47,681 nucleotides of DNA. Source: Dyella silvatica. Its GTDB lineage: Bacteria; Pseudomonadota; Gammaproteobacteria; Xanthomonadales; Rhodanobacteraceae. The notes under the pieces are model-generated. The model made no database searches. It was not told where the DNA came from and saw only the letters and a list, made by a program, of their open reading frames with translations. The stretch spans positions 1 through 47,681 of the forward strand of contig NZ_JAPDPE010000023.1 of NCBI RefSeq assembly GCF_026283955.1, in the 5' to 3' direction. Each line of letters begins with the position of its first letter. Within the stretch, counting starts at the first letter, position 1. Shown here in pieces: positions 26,162 through 33,599 of this stretch. The translations under genes and the position numbers were made by a program.

Positions 26162-26581
26162 CTAAATCAGCAGGGTGCAGAACCGCAGCGTGGGCGGTAG
26201 ATCGGGCGGGCGCAACGCGAGGTCTGGCAACGTGACATGCTCAGGTGCATGCGCGATCGTTCCCAGCAGGGTAGGCGGTACGGGAGGCAACAGCAGCGGC
26301 GGAACCATCGGTACACGCGCATCCGGTGTCGAGGTCGTGTTGTTGCTGCAGTGTTCCGCGCATCGAGCATCCAGACTCGAATGGATTTGCTTGGACGCGG
26401 ATGGCGCTTTCGAGGCCGCCGCCATGGCGGCACAGTCACCGGTCAAGGCCGTATTTGCCGGTGCCGCCGGTAGCGGACAGATATAACTCGCCATGGCCAG
26501 CTGTTGAAACAACAGGCAAAACAGCACGGTCGCTATCCAGAGGATACGCTGACGGCGGCTGAGGTGGTGGCGCTTGGACAT
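26162..26581 (-). CDS. Small exported Cys/His protein heading the copper operon
   Basis: 139 residues. Basic N terminus (MSKRHHLSRRQR), then a hydrophobic leader (ILWIATVLFCLLFQQLAMA). The rest is Cys-, Met- and Pro-rich: SYICPLP, GDCAAMAAA, ARCAEHCSNNTT, and a proline run MVPPLLLPPVPPTLLG. Small proteins of this build sit at the 5' end of copper-resistance operons in Xanthomonadales, where CopL-type proteins affect copper-dependent expression. The assignment to that group rests on position and composition, not on a firm motif. It is 72 bases upstream of cusC on the same strand and probably the first gene of the operon. A copper-sensing or chaperone role is inferred. Confidence 0.65.
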   Translation of the reverse strand: MSKRHHLSRRQRILWIATVLFCLLFQQLAMASYICPLPAAPANTALTGDCAAMAAASKAPSASKQIHSSLDARCAEHCSNNTTSTPDARVPMVPPLLLPPVPPTLLGTIAHAPEHVTLPDLALRPPDLPPTLRFCTLLI

Positions 26582-26658
26582 GGTGCGCGCATCATAGCGC
26601 AGCTGGATCTGGGTCCTGTCAAGGGGTGATGAAGTGGCAGGGTGCTTTCTGCTGAGTA

Positions 26659-26684
26659 AGGGGCATGGAGATTTCCATGCCCCT
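26659..26684. terminator. Perfect 11-bp hairpin downstream of the 26781 gene
   Basis: AGGGGCATGGA (26659-26669) pairs perfectly with TCCATGCCCCT (26674-26684) around a 4-base loop. It lies about 100 bases past the stop of the - strand gene ending at 26781 and upstream of the copper operon, so it may end transcription of the former. No T run is visible. Confidence 0.5.
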
Positions 26685-26748
26685 CACGATCACGCCCCTC
26701 ACGATCATGAAAGGCTACTTAAATAAAACGGATGCTAAATAAAACGGA
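26680..26748. repeat. Two adjacent pairs of 13-bp direct repeats
   Basis: CCCCTCACGATCA occurs at 26680-26692 and 26695-26707 (offset 15). Immediately after, TAAATAAAACGGA occurs at 26720-26732 and 26736-26748 (offset 16). The second pair is AT-rich in a GC-rich genome. Both lie between the copper operon and the secreted-protein gene. They may be tandem binding sites or small slippage duplications; I cannot tell which. Confidence 0.75.
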
Positions 26749-26780
26749 GGTGGCCGTCGGCTTGCTGGCCACGACGTGCA

Positions 26781-27392
26781 TCACTGCGAAGTGAATGTCT
26801 GGAATGGTGAGACATACAACGATACGTCGGCAAAACACACTCTGCCGCTGGTCGTGTTTCCAAAGCGATCAAGCCCATCCCACATTGAGGGAAACCAAGT
26901 GACTCCGGTCACCGTTTTCAGTTGCGAACCGCCATTCGTCCAATAAAGATTGCTCATGCCACCCTGGCAATCGGCGAAATAGACCGGGCCGAAGCCGGCG
27001 CCGGTAATCATGATTTCCGCCCCGGTGATACGTGCCGCAGGGCCGGGGGTACCGCCCTGCGCGGCACTGGTCGTGCCATGCCACGGCAGGCTGGCTGCCA
27101 CCACGGTGCCGGCCACGCCACCGCTTCCCGCGGCCTGCCCGCATTCTTGCGAGAAAGCCACGCTATCGATGGTGAAGGTGGCATCGAGCGGATTGAGATT
27201 GGCATGCGCACTAAATGTGCAACTTGCCGAATACTCGGCCTGTTGCGAGCTGGCGTTGACCACGGCCAGGCTGATCGCGCCGGTCAAGTAAGTGCCGCCA
27301 CCCGGTGCCACGGACTCACTGGCGATCGCCGGCGTGACGACGGCGGAAGCCAATGCAAGTGCATAAACGCTGCGAACGATCTGCTTCATCAT
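26781..27392 (-). CDS. Secreted protein of unknown function
   Basis: The frame opens at 27536, but ATG 27392 has AGGAGA six to seven bases upstream and begins a clean signal peptide (MMKQIVRSVYALALASAVVTPAIAS), so I choose it: 203 residues. The mature part has repeated beta-type stretches (GGGTYLTGAISLAVVNASS, AEYSASCTFSAHANL, ARITGAEIMITGAGFG, VYFADCQGGMSNLYWTNGG) and several Cys (CTFS, QECGQ, FADCQG, VCFAD), which suggests a disulfide-bonded periplasmic or extracellular beta protein. I do not recognise a named family. The short hydrophobic-strand pattern recalls fimbrial or spore-coat-like exported proteins, but no usher or chaperone lies nearby. Confidence 0.7.
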   Translation of the reverse strand: MMKQIVRSVYALALASAVVTPAIASESVAPGGGTYLTGAISLAVVNASSQQAEYSASCTFSAHANLNPLDATFTIDSVAFSQECGQAAGSGGVAGTVVAASLPWHGTTSAAQGGTPGPAARITGAEIMITGAGFGPVYFADCQGGMSNLYWTNGGSQLKTVTGVTWFPSMWDGLDRFGNTTSGRVCFADVSLYVSPFQTFTSQ

Positions 27393-27789
27393 GAAGAATC
27401 TCCTTGTTCGTATTCCTGCGTTATGAAATGTGATTAACCGCCATGTTTTAAGCGTGCCGCGAAGCTTTCGTCGGCACTCTTTAGTTATCGACTTACAGTT
27501 TATTTCCCCAGATGGGCTTACGGTCAGCCGATACATGGCCGCGTGATTCTAGTGGCACGGATTGCCCATTTCCATGATCTGCGTAGCGGTCGTCGCTCGA
27601 TGGCAAGAGCGCGCTGGCAAGGCGTATACGTGAATGGCTGCGAGCTTGTCACAAATAGGGTCGACAGATTACCGCTGGAAGACAGTCGCCCGAGCGAGGG
27701 CTGCCGGTTTGCTTTTCGATGCCAAGTGCGGTTGCACGTTTGGATGGCTGGATTCGATATCGATCGAGGCGAGTGGCGCTAGCTATCAA
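27393..27789. other. Intergenic stretch, no convincing gene
   Basis: About 400 bases between the secreted-protein start and the leucine-rich-repeat stop, both on the - strand. Its right part has short arginine-rich open frames on the + strand with no ribosome site and no recognisable product. The bases just above 27392 hold the Shine-Dalgarno and leader of the secreted protein, with an AT-rich patch near 27480-27510 that could be its promoter. Confidence 0.5.
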
Positions 27790-28743
27790 TCAGGTTTTGG
27801 TGACGTTCGGCAGCAGCTGCTTGACGGCCTCGCGCACCGATTTTCTGAGGTTCACCGCGCCTTCAAGGCTGCTCCACAAACGGAGCTCTTGCAGGCTTGG
27901 ATGATCGACCAGGCAGCGGAAGGCGTCGACGTCGAGCTGTGGCATGCCTGCGATGGTCAGCCGGCGCAAGGCAGGTGCGGCCGCTACGGCAGAGAGCGCG
28001 GTAAGACTCTTCATGGTCTCGAGGGTTACTTCTTCGAGACGCGTCAGCGAGTCCAGGCGCGGCAGTGAGGTGACGTTGCGCATCGAATCGAGATCAAGCC
28101 GCCTGAGGGGCTTGAGCTTGGCCAGGATGGATAAATCGTCCAACAGGTTGACCCGCAGCAAGTTGAGTGTTTCCAGCTTGGGCAGATCCGCCAGATGTAC
28201 GAGATTCCGTGTGCCCCCCAGCAACAGGCTTAGGCTGCTCAATTCGCCTAGCGGCGCCAGGATGGAAAGGTTCGGCAGCGTCATGCGCCGCAGCGCCAGC
28301 GAAGTGAGTCGCGTGAGGCGACTGATGCTGCTTATGTCTTTGCTATGGCCTTCCAGAAAAAGTGTCTCGAGCGTGGGCATGCCTTGTAGGAAATTTAGCG
28401 AATGCCGTTTTTTTGTGCTGCCAAAACTGAGCAGCTCGAGATGGCTTTGCAGATACGAAAATCCGCTGATGTCCTCGAGGTTCCACAAGTGCACGCTCAG
28501 GCGCCGCACGTCGGGGAAATACTTGAGGAACTCAAGATCTGCGCCTGGCCAGCTGTGAAAGTGAAGCGTGATTTCAGGGCGTCCCTGGAGCAGGTCTGCC
28601 ACCTTCTCCAAGTCGGCGGCTGGCATCGGCAGCTTGACCGCGATTCGCGTGCATTCAGGGCCTAAGGGTTCAAACGAATTCCGATCGTGACCGAAGGAGC
28701 GATTGCGCTCGGGGCCTCGAGCTGGCTTGCCGTTGTCGTTCAT
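27790..28743 (-). CDS. Leucine-rich-repeat protein
   Basis: An in-frame TTG lies one codon before, but ATG 28743 (MNDNGKPARG) is the better start, giving 317 residues. There is no signal peptide. From about residue 65 the protein is a run of irregular leucine-rich repeats of 21-25 residues (FLKYFPDVRRLSVHLWNL, LQGMPTLETLFLEG, SRLTRLTSLALRRMTLPNL, LADLPKLETLNLLRVNLL, LAKLKPLRRLDLDSM, LDSLTRLEEVTLETM, PSLQELRLWSSL), about nine turns. These proteins normally act as curved binding scaffolds. In plant- or host-associated bacteria some are effectors, but no secretion signal or partner gene is visible here. It ends with a short amphipathic tail (REAVKQLLPNVTKT). Confidence 0.8.
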   Translation of the reverse strand: MNDNGKPARGPERNRSFGHDRNSFEPLGPECTRIAVKLPMPAADLEKVADLLQGRPEITLHFHSWPGADLEFLKYFPDVRRLSVHLWNLEDISGFSYLQSHLELLSFGSTKKRHSLNFLQGMPTLETLFLEGHSKDISSISRLTRLTSLALRRMTLPNLSILAPLGELSSLSLLLGGTRNLVHLADLPKLETLNLLRVNLLDDLSILAKLKPLRRLDLDSMRNVTSLPRLDSLTRLEEVTLETMKSLTALSAVAAAPALRRLTIAGMPQLDVDAFRCLVDHPSLQELRLWSSLEGAVNLRKSVREAVKQLLPNVTKT

Positions 28744-28940
28744 CAAGCCACCGTTCGCGAACCGTCAGTAGGATTAAATACAAGGCCAGAGATTTTGCCG
28801 CGCTGAAGAGTAAACGATATCTGCGCAGCTTTAGTCACGCCGTACTTTTAGCGGGTGGCTGTCATCGTAGCCGCTGGGGTAGCGGGTTGCCGTGCCCAGG
28901 CAACAAGAGCCAGCCGACCGGGCGTTATTCTGCTATCGGG

Positions 28941-30197
28941 TCACTGAGTGGCGCGATCCTGGTCAGACGCGGTGGTGGCCAAACCTGGACAAGACGCCGC
29001 GGCATGTGGGTCACCCATAACGGCGACCTGGTCCCGCTGGACGCCTTCTGCCGGGGTTGCCCAAAGCCTTCCGCGAGCGGCGCAGTCGGCGGCATAGTCA
29101 AACAGCCGCTGCAAGCTCTTCGGACGGAAATCGGCAAAGCTGTGATCTGGATAGTCTGCCGGTATCACGGCAATGCGAAGATGCATGTGATGCTCTCTTG
29201 CCACGCTGTCGATAAAGGCAATGGTTTCCTTGGTTTTGTACATCAATTGCGCCGAGAAGCTTCGGCCGAGCAACTGCGGAGTCTGCAGCGATGTTCTATG
29301 CGGTGGGCTGGCCAGTTGGCTGTTGACGATCACATAGACGTTCGAGTCGTTCAGCTGATCGAGACTCGTCGATACGATGTCGGCGACCAGCGGGGTGATG
29401 AACAAGGGCGTGGTCACGCTGCCATCCACATGCAGTTCGTCGTAGGAATGAAGCCCATCGCTGACGTGGATGATGACCGGTGGAAACATGCCTGGCACGC
29501 TTGCGGAGGCGACCAGCACATCGCGAAATAGCAGCCTGGCCGCAGCGTCGCCGCGCGCGGCGATAACCCCCATATCCCAGAGCACCGTTTCGCGCTTGTC
29601 GAGATCAGTCGTGGCGATGATCAGCCTTCGCCCTTTCAAGGTTTCGGCGGCCACCGCAGCGACCATCTCCGGGGTGACAAAGTGATCCACGAGTTCGTAC
29701 AGCCGCCCGTGGTTTGCCATGCCGGAAGGAAAGGCCAGCCGGGCCAGAAAACTCGATGTCGCCGAATGTATCAAGTAACTCCGCTCACCGCCGAAGGCAT
29801 CTTGCAGTGCCGGATCCCATGCGGGGCCGAGGAACGCAAACGGCGCGATCAAGGCGCCGGCACTCACTCCGGTAACCAGCTGAAAATCGGGACGGGCGTT
29901 CCCTCGGCTCATGCCGGCGAGGGCGCCGGCGCCAAACGCACCACCGGAGCCGCCGCCCGACAACGCCAGGATATTTACCGCGCCGCCATGTGCGGCGCGT
30001 CGCAATCCTTGAATAAGCGGCGGCGAGCTGGTGGAAAAGCGGGACCGGTCGGTGGTGACAATACGTACGTTGGCATCGAAGCCGACAGGCAAGGCGCTGG
30101 AGATGAGTGTCGGTGGCGGCGGCTGACGGCTTTGCGTGACGCAACCGGCCAGCAGGACCAGGCATACTAGGGAAAGCAGTGACTTGCCGATATGCAT
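28941..30197 (-). CDS. Patatin-like phospholipase, lipoprotein
   Basis: ATG 30197 (MHIGKSLLSL) has AAGGAA upstream and begins a lipoprotein signal with lipobox LLAGC (Cys about residue 19); the ATG seven codons earlier is less likely. 418 residues. Patatin features: oxyanion glycine run SGGGSGGAFGAGA near 85-97, nucleophile motif GVSAGAL near 118-124, and the dyad aspartate in HVDGS near 264. The region between (TTDLDKRETVLWDMG, FRDVLVASASVPGMFPPV) is typical of this family. It should hydrolyse acyl ester bonds of lipids at the inner face of the outer membrane or in the periplasm. A decayed copy of its first ~60 codons plus upstream region lies at 32874-33080, beyond two other genes. Confidence 0.88.
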   Translation of the reverse strand: MHIGKSLLSLVCLVLLAGCVTQSRQPPPPTLISSALPVGFDANVRIVTTDRSRFSTSSPPLIQGLRRAAHGGAVNILALSGGGSGGAFGAGALAGMSRGNARPDFQLVTGVSAGALIAPFAFLGPAWDPALQDAFGGERSYLIHSATSSFLARLAFPSGMANHGRLYELVDHFVTPEMVAAVAAETLKGRRLIIATTDLDKRETVLWDMGVIAARGDAAARLLFRDVLVASASVPGMFPPVIIHVSDGLHSYDELHVDGSVTTPLFITPLVADIVSTSLDQLNDSNVYVIVNSQLASPPHRTSLQTPQLLGRSFSAQLMYKTKETIAFIDSVAREHHMHLRIAVIPADYPDHSFADFRPKSLQRLFDYAADCAARGRLWATPAEGVQRDQVAVMGDPHAAASCPGLATTASDQDRATQ

Positions 30198-30254
30198 GGG
30201 TGTTCCTTGAGCTCGCAACGCTACTTTCGGTAGCGCTCATTTTGTGGGTACCTG

Positions 30255-30300
30255 CACCCACGGCGAATAGACGAGCTATGTCGCCTATCCGCCGTGGGTG
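30255..30300. other. Long inverted repeat upstream of the patatin gene
   Basis: CACCCACGGCGAATAG (30255-30270) and CTATCCGCCGTGGGTG (30285-30300) are inverted with one mismatch in 16 and a 14-base spacer. The repeat sits between the exported hydrolase stop (30465) and the patatin start (30197), both on the - strand. It could end the upstream transcript, form a leader hairpin for patatin, or be an operator. No T tract adjoins it. Confidence 0.75.
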
Positions 30301-30464
30301 TGCCCTGCAATGCCATTCGGTGGTCGAACGGCGCCATCATAGATCCTGATGGCGCCTCTATCCCGGGTACTTTTTTTCCTGCTTGATTCATCCCGCTTGG
30401 TCGGCACGCGATACCCGAGGTGTCGGCCCGGCAGCACGCACCGACGTCGCCGCGCTGTTGCCCT

Positions 30465-31235
30465 TTATTTGACCTTGGCGGCGGCTTCGATGAGCTTCAC
30501 GACCACGGCCGGTTGCGACACATAGATGGCGTGGCTGCCCTTGGTGTTCATGACGGTGGCGTTGGCGCGCTTGGCCATGGCTCGCTGCGCTTCCACCGGA
30601 ATCATGTGATCGCCGTCAACCACCAGATAAAAGCTGGGCTTGGATTTCCATGCCGGCGTGGAGATCGCTCCGCCAAGCGCAGCGACATTCCACGGCACCT
30701 GAGAGTCGGCCATGAACTGGGCTGCCTTCGGCGGCAGGTCGCCGGCAAACGCGGCGGCGAACTTGGCATGGTCCAGCATCAGCCAGCCGTCCTTCGGCGG
30801 AAGGATCGGCGGCACCGGCGCGCCGGGTGCCGGGTGCGAGATCAGCGTCTGCACCGATTCGCCGGCGTCGGGAGCGAACGCGGTGATGTAGACCAGTGCC
30901 TTGACGTTGTCGGCGCTGCCCGCCTCAGTAATGACGGCGCCGCCATAAGAGTGGCCCACCAAGATGACCGGGCCGGTCTGCTGCTCCAGCACTCGGCGGG
31001 TAAAGGCTACGTCGTCGGCCAGCGAGCTGGTCGGGTTCTGCACGATGCTGACGTTATAGCCGTCCTTGGTCAGCAGGTTGTAGACCTGCTGCCAGCCGGA
31101 ACCGTCGACGAAACCACCGTGGACGAGCACGACATTTTTGACGGCGGGTGAGGCCGGGGTGGGTTCGGCGGCATAGGCGCCAGCGGCCAGGGACAGGGCG
31201 GCAACCGCAGCGAGCGCAAGGGTCTTCAGTTTCAT
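30465..31235 (-). CDS. Exported alpha/beta hydrolase
   Basis: 256 residues. Signal peptide MKLKTLALAAVAALSLAAGAYA. Then VVLVHGGFVDGSGWQQVYN (oxyanion region, near 36-54), nucleophile elbow GHSYGGA near 93-99, acid residue probably in YLVVDGDHMIP near 202, and the catalytic His in KGSHAIYVSQP near 233. The sequence TAFAPDAGES and PPILPPKDGWL is typical of a widespread group annotated only as alpha/beta hydrolase, fold-related to hydroxynitrile lyases and salicylate esterases. Periplasmic location follows from the leader; the substrate is unknown. It is divergent from the HD-GYP/LuxR gene, with about 170 bases between their starts for both promoters. Confidence 0.88.
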   Translation of the reverse strand: MKLKTLALAAVAALSLAAGAYAAEPTPASPAVKNVVLVHGGFVDGSGWQQVYNLLTKDGYNVSIVQNPTSSLADDVAFTRRVLEQQTGPVILVGHSYGGAVITEAGSADNVKALVYITAFAPDAGESVQTLISHPAPGAPVPPILPPKDGWLMLDHAKFAAAFAGDLPPKAAQFMADSQVPWNVAALGGAISTPAWKSKPSFYLVVDGDHMIPVEAQRAMAKRANATVMNTKGSHAIYVSQPAVVVKLIEAAAKVK

Positions 31236-31405
31236 GGGATTCTCCAGCAGCGGGTAGTGATACGGGTCGGTGTTTCGTCGGAGGGGCGGGTGAACCAGCC
31301 TTGGAACACAGATTGCCGTCTGCCTTTTGCGCGCACCATCGGTTGAATGACCGAGGCCTGCGCGGGAGTGGCGGCGCTAGACTTCCCATCCCTTGTCTAC
31401 CGGCC

Positions 31406-32843
31406 ATGAACGCCATGGATGACTCTGCCGTTGCCCTGCTGGATGTGATCCGCTCGCTCGCCTTCGTGGGCGACCTCGCCATGGGCCAGCCTACCGATCA
31501 CTCGCCGCGGGCCGGGTGGATGGCCGGACAACTCGCCCGCGAAGCCGGTGCGGATGACGCCGCGTGCATGCTGTACCGCTAATGCGCCGGAGTTCGCCCA
31601 GCTGTTCGGCGACGACGTCAGCGGTCGCAAGGCCTTGCTCGCGATCCAGTCCCCTGGCAGTGGCTTTCGTCACGGCAGCCGCGGCAAGGGCTCGGCCTTT
31701 CTCTCACTGTCGCGTATCCATTGCGAAGTATCGGGCGACATCGCCGCACAGCTGCAACTGGATGACGAAACCCAGTTCGCGTTGCAGCATCTGTTCGAAA
31801 GCCATGACGGCACGGGCGCACCGGATGGCCTGCGTGGCGATCAGGTTCCCATGGCCGTCTATATGGCCTCGCTGGCCGGTGACCTCGACATCTTCCATCG
31901 CTTGTACGGTATCGAGCGGGCATGCCGGGTCATCGATGAGCGGGCCGATGTGCTGTATCCGCGAAGCCTCGCAAACGTGTTATTGAAGCACGCGCAGCCG
32001 TGGCTATCGGCGCTTGAGCAAGACCCGACATGGTCCGGCCCATGCTCGCTGGACGCGACGCTGGCAGGTCGCACGACCTCGCTGGAGATCCTGGCCCATG
32101 TGATCGACTTGAAGCTGCCCTGGATGACCGGGTATTCGCGTGACGTAGCTCAGCTGGCGCGTCATGCCGCGCGCCAGCTGGGGCTGAACGAAGCAAGCCA
32201 GCAGCGTGTTTATCGGGCTGCGCTGATCCACGGCATGGGGCGGGCCTCGGTACCTAACATGGTGTGGGACACGCCGGGCCGGCTGGCGCAGTCAGCGTGG
32301 GAGCGGGTGCGACTGGTGCCGTACTGGACCGGCCGCGCCGCGCGCCAGATCGGTTCGCTGTCAGGTGAGGCCGAGGTCGCATCGTATGCCTATGAGCGGC
32401 CGGATGGATCGGGTTACTTCCGCGAAGTGAAAGAAGTCAGCATCCCGTTCGAAGGGCGCATTCTCGCGGCGGCGGCGGCGCTGGTTTCACTGCGTGCGGC
32501 GCGCCCCTGGCGCGAGGCGCACACGGAACACGCTGCCAGCCAACTGCTGATGGCCGAGGCCCAGGCAGGCCGCTATGACGTCGACATTGTTCGCGTGCTT
32601 GTGGCCAGGCCAGGTGCTTCAGCTGCCAGGTTGCCAGCGGCGCCATCGGCCGGTCTTCTTACCGAGCGTGAGCGGGACGTGCTTCGCTGCATCAGCCTGG
32701 GCGCAAGCAACAAGCTCGCCGCACAGAAGCTCGCTATCAGCCCCAGCACCGTGCGCACCCACGTTGAAAGTGTATTCCGCAAGCTGGAGTGCTCAACGCG
32801 TGCGGCCGCTACGCTAAAAGCGACTCAGCTGGGCTTGCTGTAG
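31406..32843 (+). pseudogene. HD-GYP-like / LuxR-type regulator, split by frameshift
   Basis: ATG 31406 (MNAMDDSAVALLDVIRSLAF) runs in one frame to a stop at 31582. The rest of the protein continues in another frame (CTANAPEFAQLFGDD onward) to 32843. Near 31567 the two are joined, and I estimate about 15 residues are missing. The product has two HD-GYP-like halves. The first has ESHDGTGAPDGLRGDQVP, where the usual GYP reads GAP. The second has ALIHGMGRASVPN and ERPDGSGYFRE, where HD reads HG and GYP reads GYF. Both halves therefore look catalytically degraded for cyclic-di-GMP hydrolysis. The last ~65 residues are a LuxR helix-turn-helix (LTERERDVLRCISLGASNK, ISPSTVRTHVESVFRKL). An intact version would be a ligand-sensing DNA-binding regulator. 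It lies divergent from the exported hydrolase, a possible target. Confidence 0.82.
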
Positions 32844-32873
32844 CGCTAGGGCTTGCAGAAGCAATAGTGGTAA

Positions 32874-33080
32874 GTGGTGACAATACGTACTTTGGCTTCA
32901 AGACCGATAGGTAATGCGCGTGAGATGAGTGCAGGGCGTATACGGTTTTGAGTGCGGTCTTGCGTGATGCAACCCACTGGCAGGGCCAGACAGGCCAGGG
33001 AAGGAAGCGACTTGCCGATGGGCCTGCGGGTTCCTCGTACTTGCAAGACTTACGTTCTGTAGTGCTCACTTTGTTGGTAC
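32874..33080 (-). pseudogene. Decayed duplicate of the patatin lipoprotein 5' end
   Basis: Aligned by eye with 30052-30251, this stretch keeps the same order of matching blocks: GTGGTGACAATACGTAC, GAGATGAGTG, TTGCGTGA.GCAAC, GACTTGCCGAT and TTTGT.GGTAC. On the - strand it still reads IGKSLPSLACLALPVGC and ALISRALPIGLEAKVRIVTT, against IGKSLLSLVCLVLLAGC and TLISSALPVGFDANVRIVTT in the real gene. The match includes bases upstream of the start codon, so regulatory sequence was copied too. The frame stops soon after and the catalytic part is absent. It lies directly downstream of the HD-GYP/LuxR gene, on the opposite strand. Confidence 0.8.
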
Positions 33081-33167
33081 ATGCATGTTCGAGCAAATCG
33101 TCGAGATGGCTTTTTGCTGTATCGACCGGGTGAGTCTTCAAAACCATTTAGATTGTGAGTACATGTC

Positions 33168-33599
33168 GTGAATTTTTCAGAAAACACGAACTATCTGGAT
33201 TACATGAGGCTCTTTGGGGCTGAAGATTATCCTGAGGCCAGAGCTGCTTTGATGCGGTCCATACAGGACTTCGGCGATACGACCTATCAAAAGGCTTTCT
33301 TGTTGAAACGCGTAGCCGATATCTTCTTTCTTGAGGGCGAGATAGATAGGAGTCTCGAATATTACCTTTTATCCGAAAAGGCGGACGCGAGCTCACTACA
33401 GCCTAAGCTACATTTTGCCATGTTCATGGCACATCAGCTTGGAGCCTTCAAGGAGGCGATAGATAAGTGCAATCAAATATTGTCAGCCGCAAAGAGCCAT
33501 CCCTTTGAAGAAGCTGAGGATGAATTTGGAAGCGACTACTATGCAGCCAAGGTGGCCGAAATAAAGCAATTTTGTGAGGCGGAAATCGCAGGAAAATAA
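33168..33599 (+). CDS. Small helical (TPR-like) hypothetical protein, low GC
   Basis: GTG 33168 gives 143 residues; an internal ATG at 33204 is an alternative. The protein is acidic and helical, with pairs of helices resembling tetratricopeptide repeats: YPEARAALMRSIQDFGD, YQKAFLLKRVADIFFLEGE, RSLEYYLLSEKADAS, LHFAMFMAHQLGAFKEA. I do not recognise the family. Codon use is clearly more AT-rich than the neighbours (AAA, GAT, TTT, ATA), which suggests acquisition from elsewhere. Lone proteins of this size and build are often immunity or accessory proteins, but no toxin gene is next to it. It is followed by more than 1 kb with no convincing gene. Confidence 0.65.
   Translation: MNFSENTNYLDYMRLFGAEDYPEARAALMRSIQDFGDTTYQKAFLLKRVADIFFLEGEIDRSLEYYLLSEKADASSLQPKLHFAMFMAHQLGAFKEAIDKCNQILSAAKSHPFEEAEDEFGSDYYAAKVAEIKQFCEAEIAGK

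Noticed and set aside
27543-28068. Open frames on the + strand opposite the leucine-rich-repeat gene
   Set aside because: Arg-rich, no start signal, and mostly antisense to a clear protein-coding gene.
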